64,000 nt of DNA from Betaproteobacteria bacterium (GTDB lineage: Bacteria; Pseudomonadota; Gammaproteobacteria; Burkholderiales; Rhodocyclaceae), in NCBI GenBank assembly GCA_016705475.1, contig JADIYD010000014.1:496001-560000 (forward strand), in the 5' to 3' direction. Position numbers and translations under genes: made by a program. Under the pieces are notes generated by a model. That model did no database searches and was not told the DNA's origin. It saw only the letters and a program-made list of their open reading frames with translations. Shown here one piece after another: positions 8,422 through 16,768 of the stretch. How positions within the stretch are numbered: the first letter of the stretch is position 1; each line of letters begins with the position of its first letter.

Positions 8422-9120
8422 TCAGGTTCCATCTGGGAGGTAACCGTAATCCCTCGCCAGTGCGTTCGGGCTGGCACCAAAAAAGAATCGAAGACGCAGC
8501 CACCACATCGTCAGGATCGTGCGAAGCAGCCCATGCTTTTCCCAACGTCGGCCCGAGGTCGTGACGCATTCAGTGAGGCAAACCGGCCACGCTTCCTTGC
8601 GCATCAGGGCTGAGAACACGATGTCTTCCATCAGCGGAATTGCCGGGAATCCGCCGCTGCGCTGAAAGGCCTCGCGTGTGACGAAGATTGCTTGATCGCC
8701 GGTCGCTATGCCGGTCAGGCGTGAGCGCCAGTTCATCATGAATGCAACCATGCCAAGGCCCCGGATCGCGCCCTCAATGTGAACATCGAAACGTCCCCAG
8801 CAGCTCCCAGAACCCACCACTGTGCGCACCAAGTCCAGCGCGGAAGAGGGCAGAAGCGTGTCAGCGTGCAGAAACAGCAGTACGTCACCTGACGCCAGAG
8901 CCGCGCCGGCATTCATCTGGAGAGCTCTGCCGCGTCTCGATGTCGTTACACAATCCGCCAGTGATCGGGCACATTCGGCCGTGTCATCGTTACTGCCGCC
9001 ATCGACCACAATCACTTCCGTACCTTGCGCGCGAAACCCTTGCAGGCGTTCAAGGACATGAACGATGCCGTCGGCTTCGTTCAGTACGGGAATGATGATG
9101 GAGACCGCGGGCGTGTTCAC
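8422..9120 (-). CDS. TIGR04283-like arsenosugar biosynthesis glycosyltransferase
   Basis: Family 2 glycosyltransferase of 232 residues. SIIIPVLNEADGI opens the GT-A fold, VVDGGSNDDTAE and LFLHADTLLP carry the metal-binding acidic residues, and GDQAIF with the preceding G is the acceptor-side signature. No membrane segment, so it is likely cytosolic or peripheral. It lies between DUF3047 and the second glycosyltransferase, 4 bp from the latter, in the same leftward operon as arsS. Confidence 0.9.
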   Translation of the reverse strand: MNTPAVSIIIPVLNEADGIVHVLERLQGFRAQGTEVIVVDGGSNDDTAECARSLADCVTTSRRGRALQMNAGAALASGDVLLFLHADTLLPSSALDLVRTVVGSGSCWGRFDVHIEGAIRGLGMVAFMMNWRSRLTGIATGDQAIFVTREAFQRSGGFPAIPLMEDIVFSALMRKEAWPVCLTECVTTSGRRWEKHGLLRTILTMWWLRLRFFFGASPNALARDYGYLPDGT

Positions 9121-9164
9121 GGGTAAATCTGCTGTTCGTTGTGTTCAGCTTCTATTGGCAACAT

Positions 9165-9920
9165 TCAGTTTTTCGTCATCGGGCAGGCGTCTTCCGATGC
9201 AACGAAGCGGAAATCGGCGAAGCCGGCATGCGCTTCCTCGCCAGTATTATCGGTATCCGAGGCGATAGCCAGCCCCCTCAGTTCGCCGCTGATATCGCCA
9301 AATGCCCGTTGAAAATCCTGCAGGACGTTTCGCCTTTCCTGCACCCAGGCTCCCGCCTGCCCGGCACCGGAGCGCAACACCAGCATGCGCGCCCGATCGG
9401 TGTAGGCGTTGTCCTGCAAGGTGCCGATCGGGTGGCGGTTGTCCCAGATGTAGTTCAGCGCGGCATCGGGCACCTGACTGCCGTAGATCGAACGTGCAAG
9501 CCGAAGTTTGGAACGGGTGGCGAAGCCCAACTGATCGGGCGGCACCGCAAAGGTCAGATAAACCCGGGCGGCGTAATCATCGCCGGATTTTCGGGTCATG
9601 TCGGCTGAAGCAACGGGCGCGTCGATCCTCCATTGCCAGCACAAAATGGGCGTTTTTTTGAGGTCGACCGCAGCAGTCCGTCCGAGCAAGGCCATGCTCT
9701 TCTTTGCCCTGGCTTCGATGGCAACGACCCCGTCCCATTTTCGCAATGTGTACTGGGTTGGCGGCACACGCTGGTCCAGATGCTCAATTTTCCAGGGTGC
9801 CGGAATGTTTGTGTCACTTTCGTTGAAGCGGCCGAGCCAGAGCGGATCGGCTAGGGCAGAAAGCGGCAAGGAAATGGCTGAGAGCAGGCATGGCAGCATC
9901 CATTTTGTTTTTTGCGGCAT
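9165..9920 (-). CDS. exported DUF3047 protein
   Basis: 251 residues with a clear Sec signal peptide (cleavage likely after ALA near residue 24). The mature part contains the family stretch LKKTPILCWQWRID and ends with a beta-rich segment, FADFRFVAS. DUF3047 proteins are periplasmic and of unknown function. The gene is separated from the TIGR04283 gene by 44 bp and from the upstream oxidoreductase gene by 5 bp, so it belongs to the same operon. A weak match to the dispersed repeat (TGCGGTCGACC then an A-run) lies inside it near 9650-9675, but that segment encodes conserved family residues. Confidence 0.85.
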   Translation of the reverse strand: MPQKTKWMLPCLLSAISLPLSALADPLWLGRFNESDTNIPAPWKIEHLDQRVPPTQYTLRKWDGVVAIEARAKKSMALLGRTAAVDLKKTPILCWQWRIDAPVASADMTRKSGDDYAARVYLTFAVPPDQLGFATRSKLRLARSIYGSQVPDAALNYIWDNRHPIGTLQDNAYTDRARMLVLRSGAGQAGAWVQERRNVLQDFQRAFGDISGELRGLAIASDTDNTGEEAHAGFADFRFVASEDACPMTKN

Positions 9921-9925
9921 GCGAT

Positions 9926-12070
9926 TTACCCCCGGCGCCAGGTATGGAATCGCTCGACCCAGGCCAGAAGCCCCTGCGGCGCATGCGCTTTCTTCCAGTT
10001 GCCGGCGACGTACTTGTTGGCCTCTGCGAGCGTCGGGTAGATGTGGATGGTGCCGAGAATCTTGTTCAGCCCGATGCCATGCTTCATTGCAAGCACGTAT
10101 TCGGCGATCAGGTCGCCGGCATGCTCACCAACGATGGTAACGCCGAGGATCTTGTCCTTGCCCGGCACGGTCAGCACCTTGAGCAGGCCGTGCGCCTCGC
10201 TGTCGGCGATGGCGCGGTCAAGGTCGTCGATGCCGTAGGTCGTGACTTCGTAGGGAATTGCTTTCTCCTTTGCTTCCAGTTCGTTCAGTCCAACGCGGGC
10301 AACTTCCGGTTCGACGAACGTGGCCCACGGAATCACAGAGTAATCGGCCTTGAATTTCTTGAACGGGTCGAACAGCGCATTGACTGCGGCATACCAGGCT
10401 TGGTGGGCGGCGGTATGGGTAAACTGGAAGGGGCCGGCGACGTCGCCTGCTGCGTAGATGTTCGGGAAATTGGTCTGCAGGAACGCGTTGGTATCGACGG
10501 TACGGCCAGTCGGAATGCCCAGTTCTTCAAGGCCAAATCCCTTGAGGTTGGCGGCGCGGCCGACAGCGACCAGCACGGCATCGAAGGGAATGCGCACGTC
10601 TTGTCCTTCGTGTTCGGCAATCAGTATTTTCTCGTCGTTCTCAACGATGAACTGTTTGGCCCGGTGATTGAGCAGCACTTCAATTCCCTCGGCCCTGAAA
10701 CGCTGGGTCACCAATTCGGATATCTCGGGATCTTCGCGAATCATGATGCGCGGCGCCATTTCGACCTGGGTCACCTTGGCGCCAAGGCGGGCGAAGGCCT
10801 GCGTCAGCTCCGAGCCGATCGGGCCGCCACCGAGCACCACCAAGCGTTTGGGCAATTCGCGCAGGTTCCAGACGTTGTCCGACGTCAGGTAGCCGACTTC
10901 CTCGATGCCCGGAATCGGCGGCACGAAAGGCCTAGCGCCGGTGGCGATGACGATGCTGCGTGTGGTCAGGCGTTGGGTGCTGCCGTCGTCGCGGGTGATG
11001 TCGACTTCCCACGGCGATACAATTTTCGCGCTGCCCTGCACGACGTCAACACCCAGTCCGGTGTAACGCTCGGCCGAATCATGCGGCTCAATGGTCTTGA
11101 TGACGGATTGCACACGCTCCATCACATCGGAAAACGTGAATCCGGCATTGGCCGACGCAATGCCGAACTCCTGCGAACGGCTGACATGCGACAGGAACTT
11201 GGCCGAGCGGATCAACGCCTTCGAGGGCACGCAGCCTGTATTCAGGCAGTCGCCACCCAGTTTGTGCTTTTCGACGAGGGTGACCTTGGCCTTGACGGCG
11301 GCCGCAATGTAGGCGGTGACCAGACCGGCACTACCGCCACCGATGACAACGAGGTTGCGGTCGAAGCGGGCCGGTTTCTTCCAGTTGGCGAATACCTTGT
11401 TCATGCGAACGATCTCCACAAGCTTGCGGGCAATCAGGGGAAAGATGCCGAGCAGAATGAACGAGCCGAGCAGGCCGGTCGAGAGAATGCCGGAGAGCGA
11501 TTCCAGCTTGGCCAACTGAGTGCCGGCATTGACGTAAACCACTGTCCCGGCAAGCATGCCAAGCTGGCTGACCCAGAAGTAGGTCCAGGTTTTCATGACC
11601 GTCAGGCCAAGCAGCAGATTGACCAGGAAAAACGGGAAGGCCGGTACCAGACGCAAGGTAAACAGATAAAACCCGCCTTCGCGGCGCACACCTTCGTCAA
11701 TGGCTGCCAGACGCTGCCCGAAACGCTTGCTCACCCAGTCCCGCAGCAAAAAACGCGACATCAGGAAGGCGAGGGTGGCGCCGATCGTCGAGGCAAAGGA
11801 AACAATCACCGTGCCCCAGAGCAGGCCAAAGATGGCGCCGCCGGCCAGCGTCAGCAACGCGGCGCCGGGGAAGGAGAGGGCGGTGACAATGACATACACC
11901 ACGAAATATCCGGCAACGCTCAGTAGCGGATTGCTGGCCCGGAAGGCCTCGATGGCGGCTTGCTGATTCTTGAGCGACTGCAGGCTCAGGTATTGACCCA
12001 GGTCGAAATGAACATACAAACCGGCCACCAAACCAATGAGCCCGAGCAGTGCCAGTTTTTTGAGGTTCAT
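9926..12070 (-). CDS. TVP38/DedA membrane domain fused to mercuric-reductase-like flavoprotein
   Basis: 714-residue two-part protein. Residues about 1-225 are a TVP38/TMEM64 (SNARE-associated) membrane domain with four to six hydrophobic segments and the family run FPGAALLTLAGGAIFG. Residues about 235-714 are a class I pyridine-nucleotide-disulfide oxidoreductase: VIGGGSAGLVTA FAD site, redox pair in GGDCLNTGCVPSKAL, NAD site VVLGGGPIGSELTQAF, IYAAGDVAG and a C-terminal dimerisation domain. No mercury-binding C-terminal cysteine pair is seen, so mercuric reduction is unlikely. The fusion anchors a disulfide reductase at the membrane, next to exported methionine sulfoxide reductases. Redox supply to the periplasm is an inference. 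Confidence 0.9.
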   Translation of the reverse strand: MNLKKLALLGLIGLVAGLYVHFDLGQYLSLQSLKNQQAAIEAFRASNPLLSVAGYFVVYVIVTALSFPGAALLTLAGGAIFGLLWGTVIVSFASTIGATLAFLMSRFLLRDWVSKRFGQRLAAIDEGVRREGGFYLFTLRLVPAFPFFLVNLLLGLTVMKTWTYFWVSQLGMLAGTVVYVNAGTQLAKLESLSGILSTGLLGSFILLGIFPLIARKLVEIVRMNKVFANWKKPARFDRNLVVIGGGSAGLVTAYIAAAVKAKVTLVEKHKLGGDCLNTGCVPSKALIRSAKFLSHVSRSQEFGIASANAGFTFSDVMERVQSVIKTIEPHDSAERYTGLGVDVVQGSAKIVSPWEVDITRDDGSTQRLTTRSIVIATGARPFVPPIPGIEEVGYLTSDNVWNLRELPKRLVVLGGGPIGSELTQAFARLGAKVTQVEMAPRIMIREDPEISELVTQRFRAEGIEVLLNHRAKQFIVENDEKILIAEHEGQDVRIPFDAVLVAVGRAANLKGFGLEELGIPTGRTVDTNAFLQTNFPNIYAAGDVAGPFQFTHTAAHQAWYAAVNALFDPFKKFKADYSVIPWATFVEPEVARVGLNELEAKEKAIPYEVTTYGIDDLDRAIADSEAHGLLKVLTVPGKDKILGVTIVGEHAGDLIAEYVLAMKHGIGLNKILGTIHIYPTLAEANKYVAGNWKKAHAPQGLLAWVERFHTWRRG

Positions 12071-12222
12071 GAAAAATTCCTGCCTGATTTTCGTGAAGGG
12101 TTACGCGACAAGGTCACCCGCAATGATTAGTCGCAGAAAGAAGCCCCTTCCTTACACCGTGGGCAGAATTTTGCTGCATCGAGCCGGGCAGTGCGTCGGA
12201 GCCACGCGCCCGGCTGCCATGC

Positions 12223-12834
12223 TTACTTGCGCTCGCCCCACAATTGCTGGACGCGTGCGTCCCGGCCGCAGCTTGAACGATAGTAAGCGTAGCGGATCGG
12301 GTTTTTCTTGTAATAGTCCTGATGGTATTCCTCAGCCGGCCAGAAGGTCGAAGCTGGCAGAACTTCGGTGTAGATCACCGGAAAACGCGCACTCTTGAGC
12401 AGAGCATCACGGCTGGCTTCCGCCGCTTTTTGCTCGGCCTCGTTCTGCCAGTAGATGCCGCTGCGGTACTGGCTGCCGGCATCGCAGAACTGACGATCCT
12501 TGACGGTCGGGTCGATATGCCGCCAGAAATACTCCACCAGCTGCGGGTAGCTGACTTTTTTGGGGTCATAAATGACGCGCACGGCCTCTGTGTGGCCGGT
12601 CCTGCCGGCGCTGACCGCTTCGTAGCTCGGGTTTTTTGTCGGGCCGGCTGTGTAGCCGGATTCGACTTCGATAACGCCGGGCAACTTTTCAAAGTCGGCT
12701 TCGATGCACCAGAAACAGCCACCGGCAAACAGCGCGCTGGCCTTGGCTGACGGGGATTCAATCGCCATAGTCTGGAAACTGGCCGTCAGCGCGGCAACTG
12801 CTACGGTCAACCGGAAAAAATGGCTATTTTTCAT
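12223..12834 (-). CDS. msrA: exported peptide methionine sulfoxide reductase MsrA
   Basis: Reduces the S-epimer of methionine sulfoxide. 203 residues: a signal peptide (MKNSHFFRLTVAVAALTASF, cleavage near AIA/MA at 24), then the catalytic GGCFWCIEADF with Cys40, and the family runs SGYTAGPTKNPSYEAV, GHTEAVRV and AEEYHQDYY. The ATG at 12834 overlaps the msrB stop by ATGA. The upstream open frame lacks family similarity. The first part of the signal peptide is encoded by one copy of the dispersed repeat (12801-12830). A resolving Cys is probably the one in YRSSCGRD. Periplasmic placement suggests repair of exported or envelope proteins. Confidence 0.94.
   Translation of the reverse strand: MKNSHFFRLTVAVAALTASFQTMAIESPSAKASALFAGGCFWCIEADFEKLPGVIEVESGYTAGPTKNPSYEAVSAGRTGHTEAVRVIYDPKKVSYPQLVEYFWRHIDPTVKDRQFCDAGSQYRSGIYWQNEAEQKAAEASRDALLKSARFPVIYTEVLPASTFWPAEEYHQDYYKKNPIRYAYYRSSCGRDARVQQLWGERK
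12801..12830 (-). repeat. dispersed repeat, copy 1 (inside msrA signal peptide)
   Basis: On the minus strand reads GGCCATTTTT-like sequence (AGCCATTTTTTCCGG) then TTGACCGTAGCA. It encodes SHFFRLTVA, residues 4-12 of MsrA. Near-identical to the intergenic copies at 17447, 19051 and 23939. Confidence 0.85.
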
Positions 12835-13328
12835 GTCAGCAGCGCCGGCAATGCGTCGCCTCTGGCGACAAACTTGAGCGCAACGCCATTGTTGCAGTAG
12901 CGCTTTCCTGTCGGTTTCGGGCCATCGTCGAAGACATGCCCCTGATGCCCGCCGCAATGCGAGCAGTGATACTCGGTACGCGGGAGGATCAGCTTGAAGT
13001 CGGTCGAAGTACCGACGGCGCCGGCCAGCGGTTGCCAGAAGCTCGGCCAGCCAGTGCCGCTCTCGTATTTGTGGGCGCTGTCGAACAGCGGCTTGTTGCA
13101 GGCGGCGCAGATGAAGGTGCCATCACGTTTTTCGCCGTTCAACGGGCTGCTGCCAGCGCGCTCGGTACCATCCTCAAAGAGCACGACGTAGGCTTCGGGC
13201 GGCAGCAGCTTTTTCCATTCAGCCCGGCTTTTGTTGAGCGGAAACTTGCTGGCCGCCGAAACGCCGAAGGGAAGGGCGCTGGCGGCAATCAACCCGGACA
13301 CGCGGGCAATCCAGTGGCGACGGTTCAT
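12831..13328 (-). CDS. msrB: exported peptide methionine-R-sulfoxide reductase MsrB
   Basis: Reduces the R-epimer of methionine sulfoxide. 165 residues starting with MNRRHW and a hydrophobic stretch that ends SAA near residue 26, a Sec or possibly Tat-type signal (RRHW is not a full twin-arginine motif). Zinc-site cysteines in CAAC and CSHC, TGWPSFW, and catalytic RYCNNGVALKF are all present. msrA follows with an ATGA overlap, so the two stereospecific enzymes are made together. A perfect 13-bp hairpin lies 33 bp upstream of the start. Confidence 0.94.
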   Translation of the reverse strand: MNRRHWIARVSGLIAASALPFGVSAASKFPLNKSRAEWKKLLPPEAYVVLFEDGTERAGSSPLNGEKRDGTFICAACNKPLFDSAHKYESGTGWPSFWQPLAGAVGTSTDFKLILPRTEYHCSHCGGHQGHVFDDGPKPTGKRYCNNGVALKFVARGDALPALLT

Positions 13329-13360
13329 GATCTCTCCTTAAATACTTCTTGCTGATATGG

Positions 13361-13398
13361 AGTGTTTTCGCGACGGGTCGTTCCATCGCGAAAACACT
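13361..13398. promoter_or_regulatory. perfect inverted repeat upstream of msrB
   Basis: AGTGTTTTCGCGA at 13361-13373 pairs perfectly with TCGCGAAAACACT at 13386-13398 around a 12-base loop. There is no T-tract on either strand. It lies in the 173-bp gap between arsS and msrB, so it could be an operator, an mRNA leader hairpin or a processing site. Confidence 0.5.
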
Positions 13399-13501
13399 GC
13401 GCGCCCGGCGAACCCGAAAATTGTCCGGGAGCTGCGGGGATGGAAATTGGGTCGCTATTGGTGGTCGTTTTCATTCGAATTTGTTCAACCGTTGGCTGCG
13501 C

Positions 13502-14479
13502 TTACGCGGCTTCAGCATGGTCGAGAGCACCACCGCAACTACTGCCCTGGCCAGCTGTGCAGCCGTAGCAATGATCGGCCACGCGAATAGGGCGGCCGGC
13601 CAGATCGGCATCGAGCAAATCGGCCAGATGAACCGTGCCGGATTCCTTGCCGCCAAGTTCAAGCTTGAGCATCTGGTTGAAATCGCAATCAAAAACCTCG
13701 CCCTGCCAACTGACAGAAATCAGCGAGCGACACATCACCCCATCCAGGTTGACCGACTGGTAAGCGCCTTTGAGTAGCTCCATGTAATCCTGGAATTCGT
13801 TTCGCGTTACGAGCTGGCTGCCAAAACGCTGAATCGGCATGTTGGTCAGTGCAAAAAGTTGGTTGAAGACAATGCCGTAGCGGGAAGCGAGTTGCTCCTT
13901 GTAGGCCTGCTCCAGCTTTTGCTGGTCGGGCGGCAGGCTGGGGCCGAGCGGGTTGTAAACCAGATTCAGGATGAGGTCGCTACCCGCCTGGCCGTAGCCC
14001 AGGGCATTGAGTTTGCGCAAGCCCGCGATGCTGGCTGCGAACGCGCCGTCACCGCGCTGTGCATCGACGTTTTCTTCCAGATAGCACGGCAGCGAGGCTA
14101 CAATCTCGACGTTCTGCTCAGCAAGGAAGTCGGCCATCGTCTCGTAGCCCGGTTCGCTCAGGATGCTCAGGTTGCAGCGATCGATGACGCGTAAGCCCAG
14201 CGCTCTGGCCGCGCTAACCAGACGGCGGAAGTTGGGGTTCATCTCCGGAGCGCCGCCGGTCAGGTCAAGCGTTTGCACAGCCTGTCTGCGTGCAAATTCG
14301 AGCAGCACGGTCATGGTTTCCCAGCTCATTTCTTCGGTTCGCTTGGGACTGGCGGCAACGTGGCAGTGGAAACAGGATTGATTGCAGCGGTAACCCAGAT
14401 TGGCCTGGAGTGTTTCAAGGCGACGGCGCTTGATCGCCGGAAACGCCGTCTTGACCAACAGGGGAAAAGTATCGTGCAT
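13502..14479 (-). CDS. arsS: arsenosugar biosynthesis radical SAM protein ArsS
   Basis: Radical SAM enzyme that attaches the 5'-deoxyadenosyl group to methylated arsenic on the way to arsenosugars. 325 residues. The cluster motif is CNQSCFHC (Cys32, 36 and 39), followed by TEEMSWETM and LDLTGGAPEMNP. The C-terminal cysteine-rich HCYGCTAGQGSSCGG matches the family, some of whose members carry selenocysteine; here only TGC/TGT cysteines are seen. It is the first gene of the leftward block that ends at 6661. The ATG at 14479 gives the usual N-terminus. No arsM-type arsenite methyltransferase is recognisable in this window. Confidence 0.93.
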   Translation of the reverse strand: MHDTFPLLVKTAFPAIKRRRLETLQANLGYRCNQSCFHCHVAASPKRTEEMSWETMTVLLEFARRQAVQTLDLTGGAPEMNPNFRRLVSAARALGLRVIDRCNLSILSEPGYETMADFLAEQNVEIVASLPCYLEENVDAQRGDGAFAASIAGLRKLNALGYGQAGSDLILNLVYNPLGPSLPPDQQKLEQAYKEQLASRYGIVFNQLFALTNMPIQRFGSQLVTRNEFQDYMELLKGAYQSVNLDGVMCRSLISVSWQGEVFDCDFNQMLKLELGGKESGTVHLADLLDADLAGRPIRVADHCYGCTAGQGSSCGGALDHAEAA

Positions 14480-14687
14480 CGTGCAACTCCGAATAGGGTT
14501 TAAGCATTAGTCGGAGAAGACGGCCAATGCTTACACTCGTACGTAAAAAAAGCAGACCGGCAGATCCGACGTCGTCTGAACAATAGATCAGATCAGTCGG
14601 GTGACACAAAAGTGCCATAGGTGCGACTTCTGTAAGTGATTGATAAATAATAATTGACAATGGTTTGCGAGGTGGTTTTGTGGCTAG

Positions 14688-15536
14688 GGTGTGTGGACAA
14701 TCAGGCGAGCCAAATCAGAGCGGCTGCGATGGAAATGAATGCTTCAAAGCGGACGTCGAGTTTGTCGTAGCGCGTAGCGATGCGGCGAAACTGTTTCAGG
14801 CGGGCAAAGAACCTTTCGATGAGATTTCGACTTTTATAGACATGCTTGTCATAGCTTCTGAGCACCTTCCGATTGGCTTTCGGCGGAATGACAACTGTGG
14901 CATTCATCGCCTCGATGCAGTCGATGAGGCTGGTGGCATCAAAGGCTTTGTCGGCCACGACAGCGCCAACGTTATCCATGCCATCGATGAGATTGGCAGC
15001 TTCGGTGATGTCGTGTCGTTAGCCGCCTGTCAGACGGAAACGCGCCAGATTGCCCAGTCCATCTACCGCCGCATGAATCTTGGTGCTCAAGCCCCCACGA
15101 GAACGGCCAAGACTTTGTTGCCCGTTTTTTTGGGTGCGCCGGCCGCGTGTTGGTGCGCCCGCACGATGGTGCTATCGAGAAAAACTTCCTCAAAATCTGC
15201 GTCTTCGCAGAGCATGGCAAAGAGCGCCTGCCAGACACCTTTGTCTGCCCAGCGTAAGAAGCGCCTGAAGACCGTATTCCATGGCCCAAAACTGACAGGC
15301 AGGTCACGCCAAGGGGCGCCAGTTCTCGCCATCCAGAGAACCGCTTCAACAAACAACCGATTATCTGCACCGGTACGACCACGGTCGCCTGCCTTGCCGT
15401 GCAGCATTGGCTCGATTCGTCGCCATTGGTCATCGCGTAACAACAATCTCGGCATCCCGCCCTCAGCCCAAAAGACAGGATGTAAACACAATTATTCATT
15501 TGTGAACAGCATCTTGCCCACAAATGTCCACACACC
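14688..15536. mobile_element. IS5-family insertion sequence (IS427/IS1031-like), decayed
   Basis: Terminal inverted repeats begin GGGTGTGTGGACA at 14688 and end with its complement at 15536. Both ends are flanked by CTAG (14684-14687 and 15537-15540), which fits a 4-bp target duplication or a TA duplication inside it. The 849-bp body carries one transposase on the minus strand in two frames. The element sits between arsS and an AT-richer accessory pair, and so marks the left edge of that insert. Confidence 0.88.
14701..15455 (-). pseudogene. IS5-family transposase, two frames plus a nonsense codon
   Basis: The first frame (15455 down to 15087) reads MPRLLLRDDQWRRIEPML to the DDE residues in FLDSTIVRAHQHAAG, and ends after VLVGA. 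The second frame continues the protein through SRGGLSTKIHAAVDGLGN and finishes with the RNLIERFFARLK signature. An A7 run at 15125-15131 (minus strand CCCAAAAAAACGGG) is the likely programmed frameshift site of this group. A TAA at 15019-15021 interrupts the second frame inside LTGG*RHDIT, where family members usually have Gln (CAA to TAA), so the element cannot make full transposase. Confidence 0.85.
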
Positions 15537-15631
15537 CTAGAAATGAAGGATCTGAGTTGTCGTTAAAAGTTGCTTTTATGACTGTTTTGGCAAAGAATGC
15601 GGTTGTTGCAAAAAATCACAGAGGGATAGAT

Positions 15632-16768
15632 ATGTTGCTTGAATTCAGTATGAGGAACTTTTACTCCTTTAAGGAGGGGGCTACGGTCTCCTTCCGGCTG
15701 GATGCAAATTGTCCTCAATATATCTCTCATGGATTGCCCTATACGCCAGTCCTTTGCATCAAAGGGGCAAATGCTTCCGGAAAGACAAATCTCTTAAAGG
15801 CAATCGCCTTCTTACTCCATTTTTGTACGCGCTCCTTTGCCAGTGAGCCGGATGATTCAAACTTTGTAGCTCCATATTTTGATAGTGAGGATCCCTGCGA
15901 ATTTTCAGTTACCTTTCAAGTGGATGCCGCGTGTTATGAGTACGAATTAGAATTAACAAACGATGCTATCGTTCGTGAGACGATCTATAGAACAAAAACC
16001 AAGAAAACAAAGATTATCGAGCGAAATGGCAACACTATTGCCTACGTAACAAAGGAGTTTGCTGGGTTATCTAAAATGAACCTACGCAACAATGCATCGT
16101 TAGTTTCAACTGCTCGTCAGTATGCTTTCGAAGAGTTGTCCGATGTATATGGATTTTTCGCAAAAGGTTATTCCAATGTTGGATATTTGGGGCTGCGAGA
16201 AAATCCCCTTCAACTTAATACGATCTGCAAGATTCTTAGAGATCATGATGATGTGTTGGATTTTACAAAGACCTTTATTGCTGATTGTGATACAGGTATC
16301 CATGACATCAAGATATTGGAACGCGAAGATGAAGGGAAGAAAGTCTACTTTCCAGTTTTCTATCACAAGAAGGATGAGACGCTACATCCTGTCATTGCTA
16401 TTAGCGAATCGAGTGGTACAAAAACGCTATTTCGAAGCCTCGGCCTATACAAAGGCGTTCTCGACGTTGGAGGGGTTCTAGTACTGGATGAGTTTGATAT
16501 CAATCTCCACCCCCATATTCTTCCGAAACTTATAAATCTATTCCTTGATGCAGAAATAAATACACGAGGTGCGCAGCTTATATTTTCGACCCATAACACT
16601 GAAATTATGGATTTATTGGGTCGATATCGTACCTACCTCGTAAATAAGGACGACAATGAAAGCTATACTTACCGTTTGGATGAAATATCAGGGAATTTAA
16701 TTCGAAATGACCGGCCAATCTCTCCTACATATAATGAAGGGAAGATTGGCGGTGTCCCAAAGCTATGA
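15632..16768 (+). CDS. AAA-family (AAA_15/OLD-like) ATPase, possible defence protein
   Basis: 378-residue stand-alone ABC/SMC-like ATPase. It opens with MLLEFSMRNFYSFKEG, typical of AAA_15/AAA_21 proteins. Walker A is GANASGKT at about 45-52, Walker B is VLVLDEFD at about 281-288 with the HPH segment after it, and FSTHNTE at about 318 is the H-loop. No nuclease or TOPRIM domain follows, unlike OLD. The ATG at 15632 has GAGGG 8 bp upstream. The next gene overlaps by ATGA. Codon use is visibly more AT-rich than neighbouring genes, and an IS flanks it, which are signs of transfer. Two-gene ATPase plus effector defence units have this shape; function is inferred. Confidence 0.75.
   Translation: MLLEFSMRNFYSFKEGATVSFRLDANCPQYISHGLPYTPVLCIKGANASGKTNLLKAIAFLLHFCTRSFASEPDDSNFVAPYFDSEDPCEFSVTFQVDAACYEYELELTNDAIVRETIYRTKTKKTKIIERNGNTIAYVTKEFAGLSKMNLRNNASLVSTARQYAFEELSDVYGFFAKGYSNVGYLGLRENPLQLNTICKILRDHDDVLDFTKTFIADCDTGIHDIKILEREDEGKKVYFPVFYHKKDETLHPVIAISESSGTKTLFRSLGLYKGVLDVGGVLVLDEFDINLHPHILPKLINLFLDAEINTRGAQLIFSTHNTEIMDLLGRYRTYLVNKDDNESYTYRLDEISGNLIRNDRPISPTYNEGKIGGVPKL

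Noticed and set aside
9890..11926. 678-codon rightward open frame
   Set aside because: It is the antisense shadow of the TVP38-flavoprotein gene, which has clear family motifs; the rightward translation has none.
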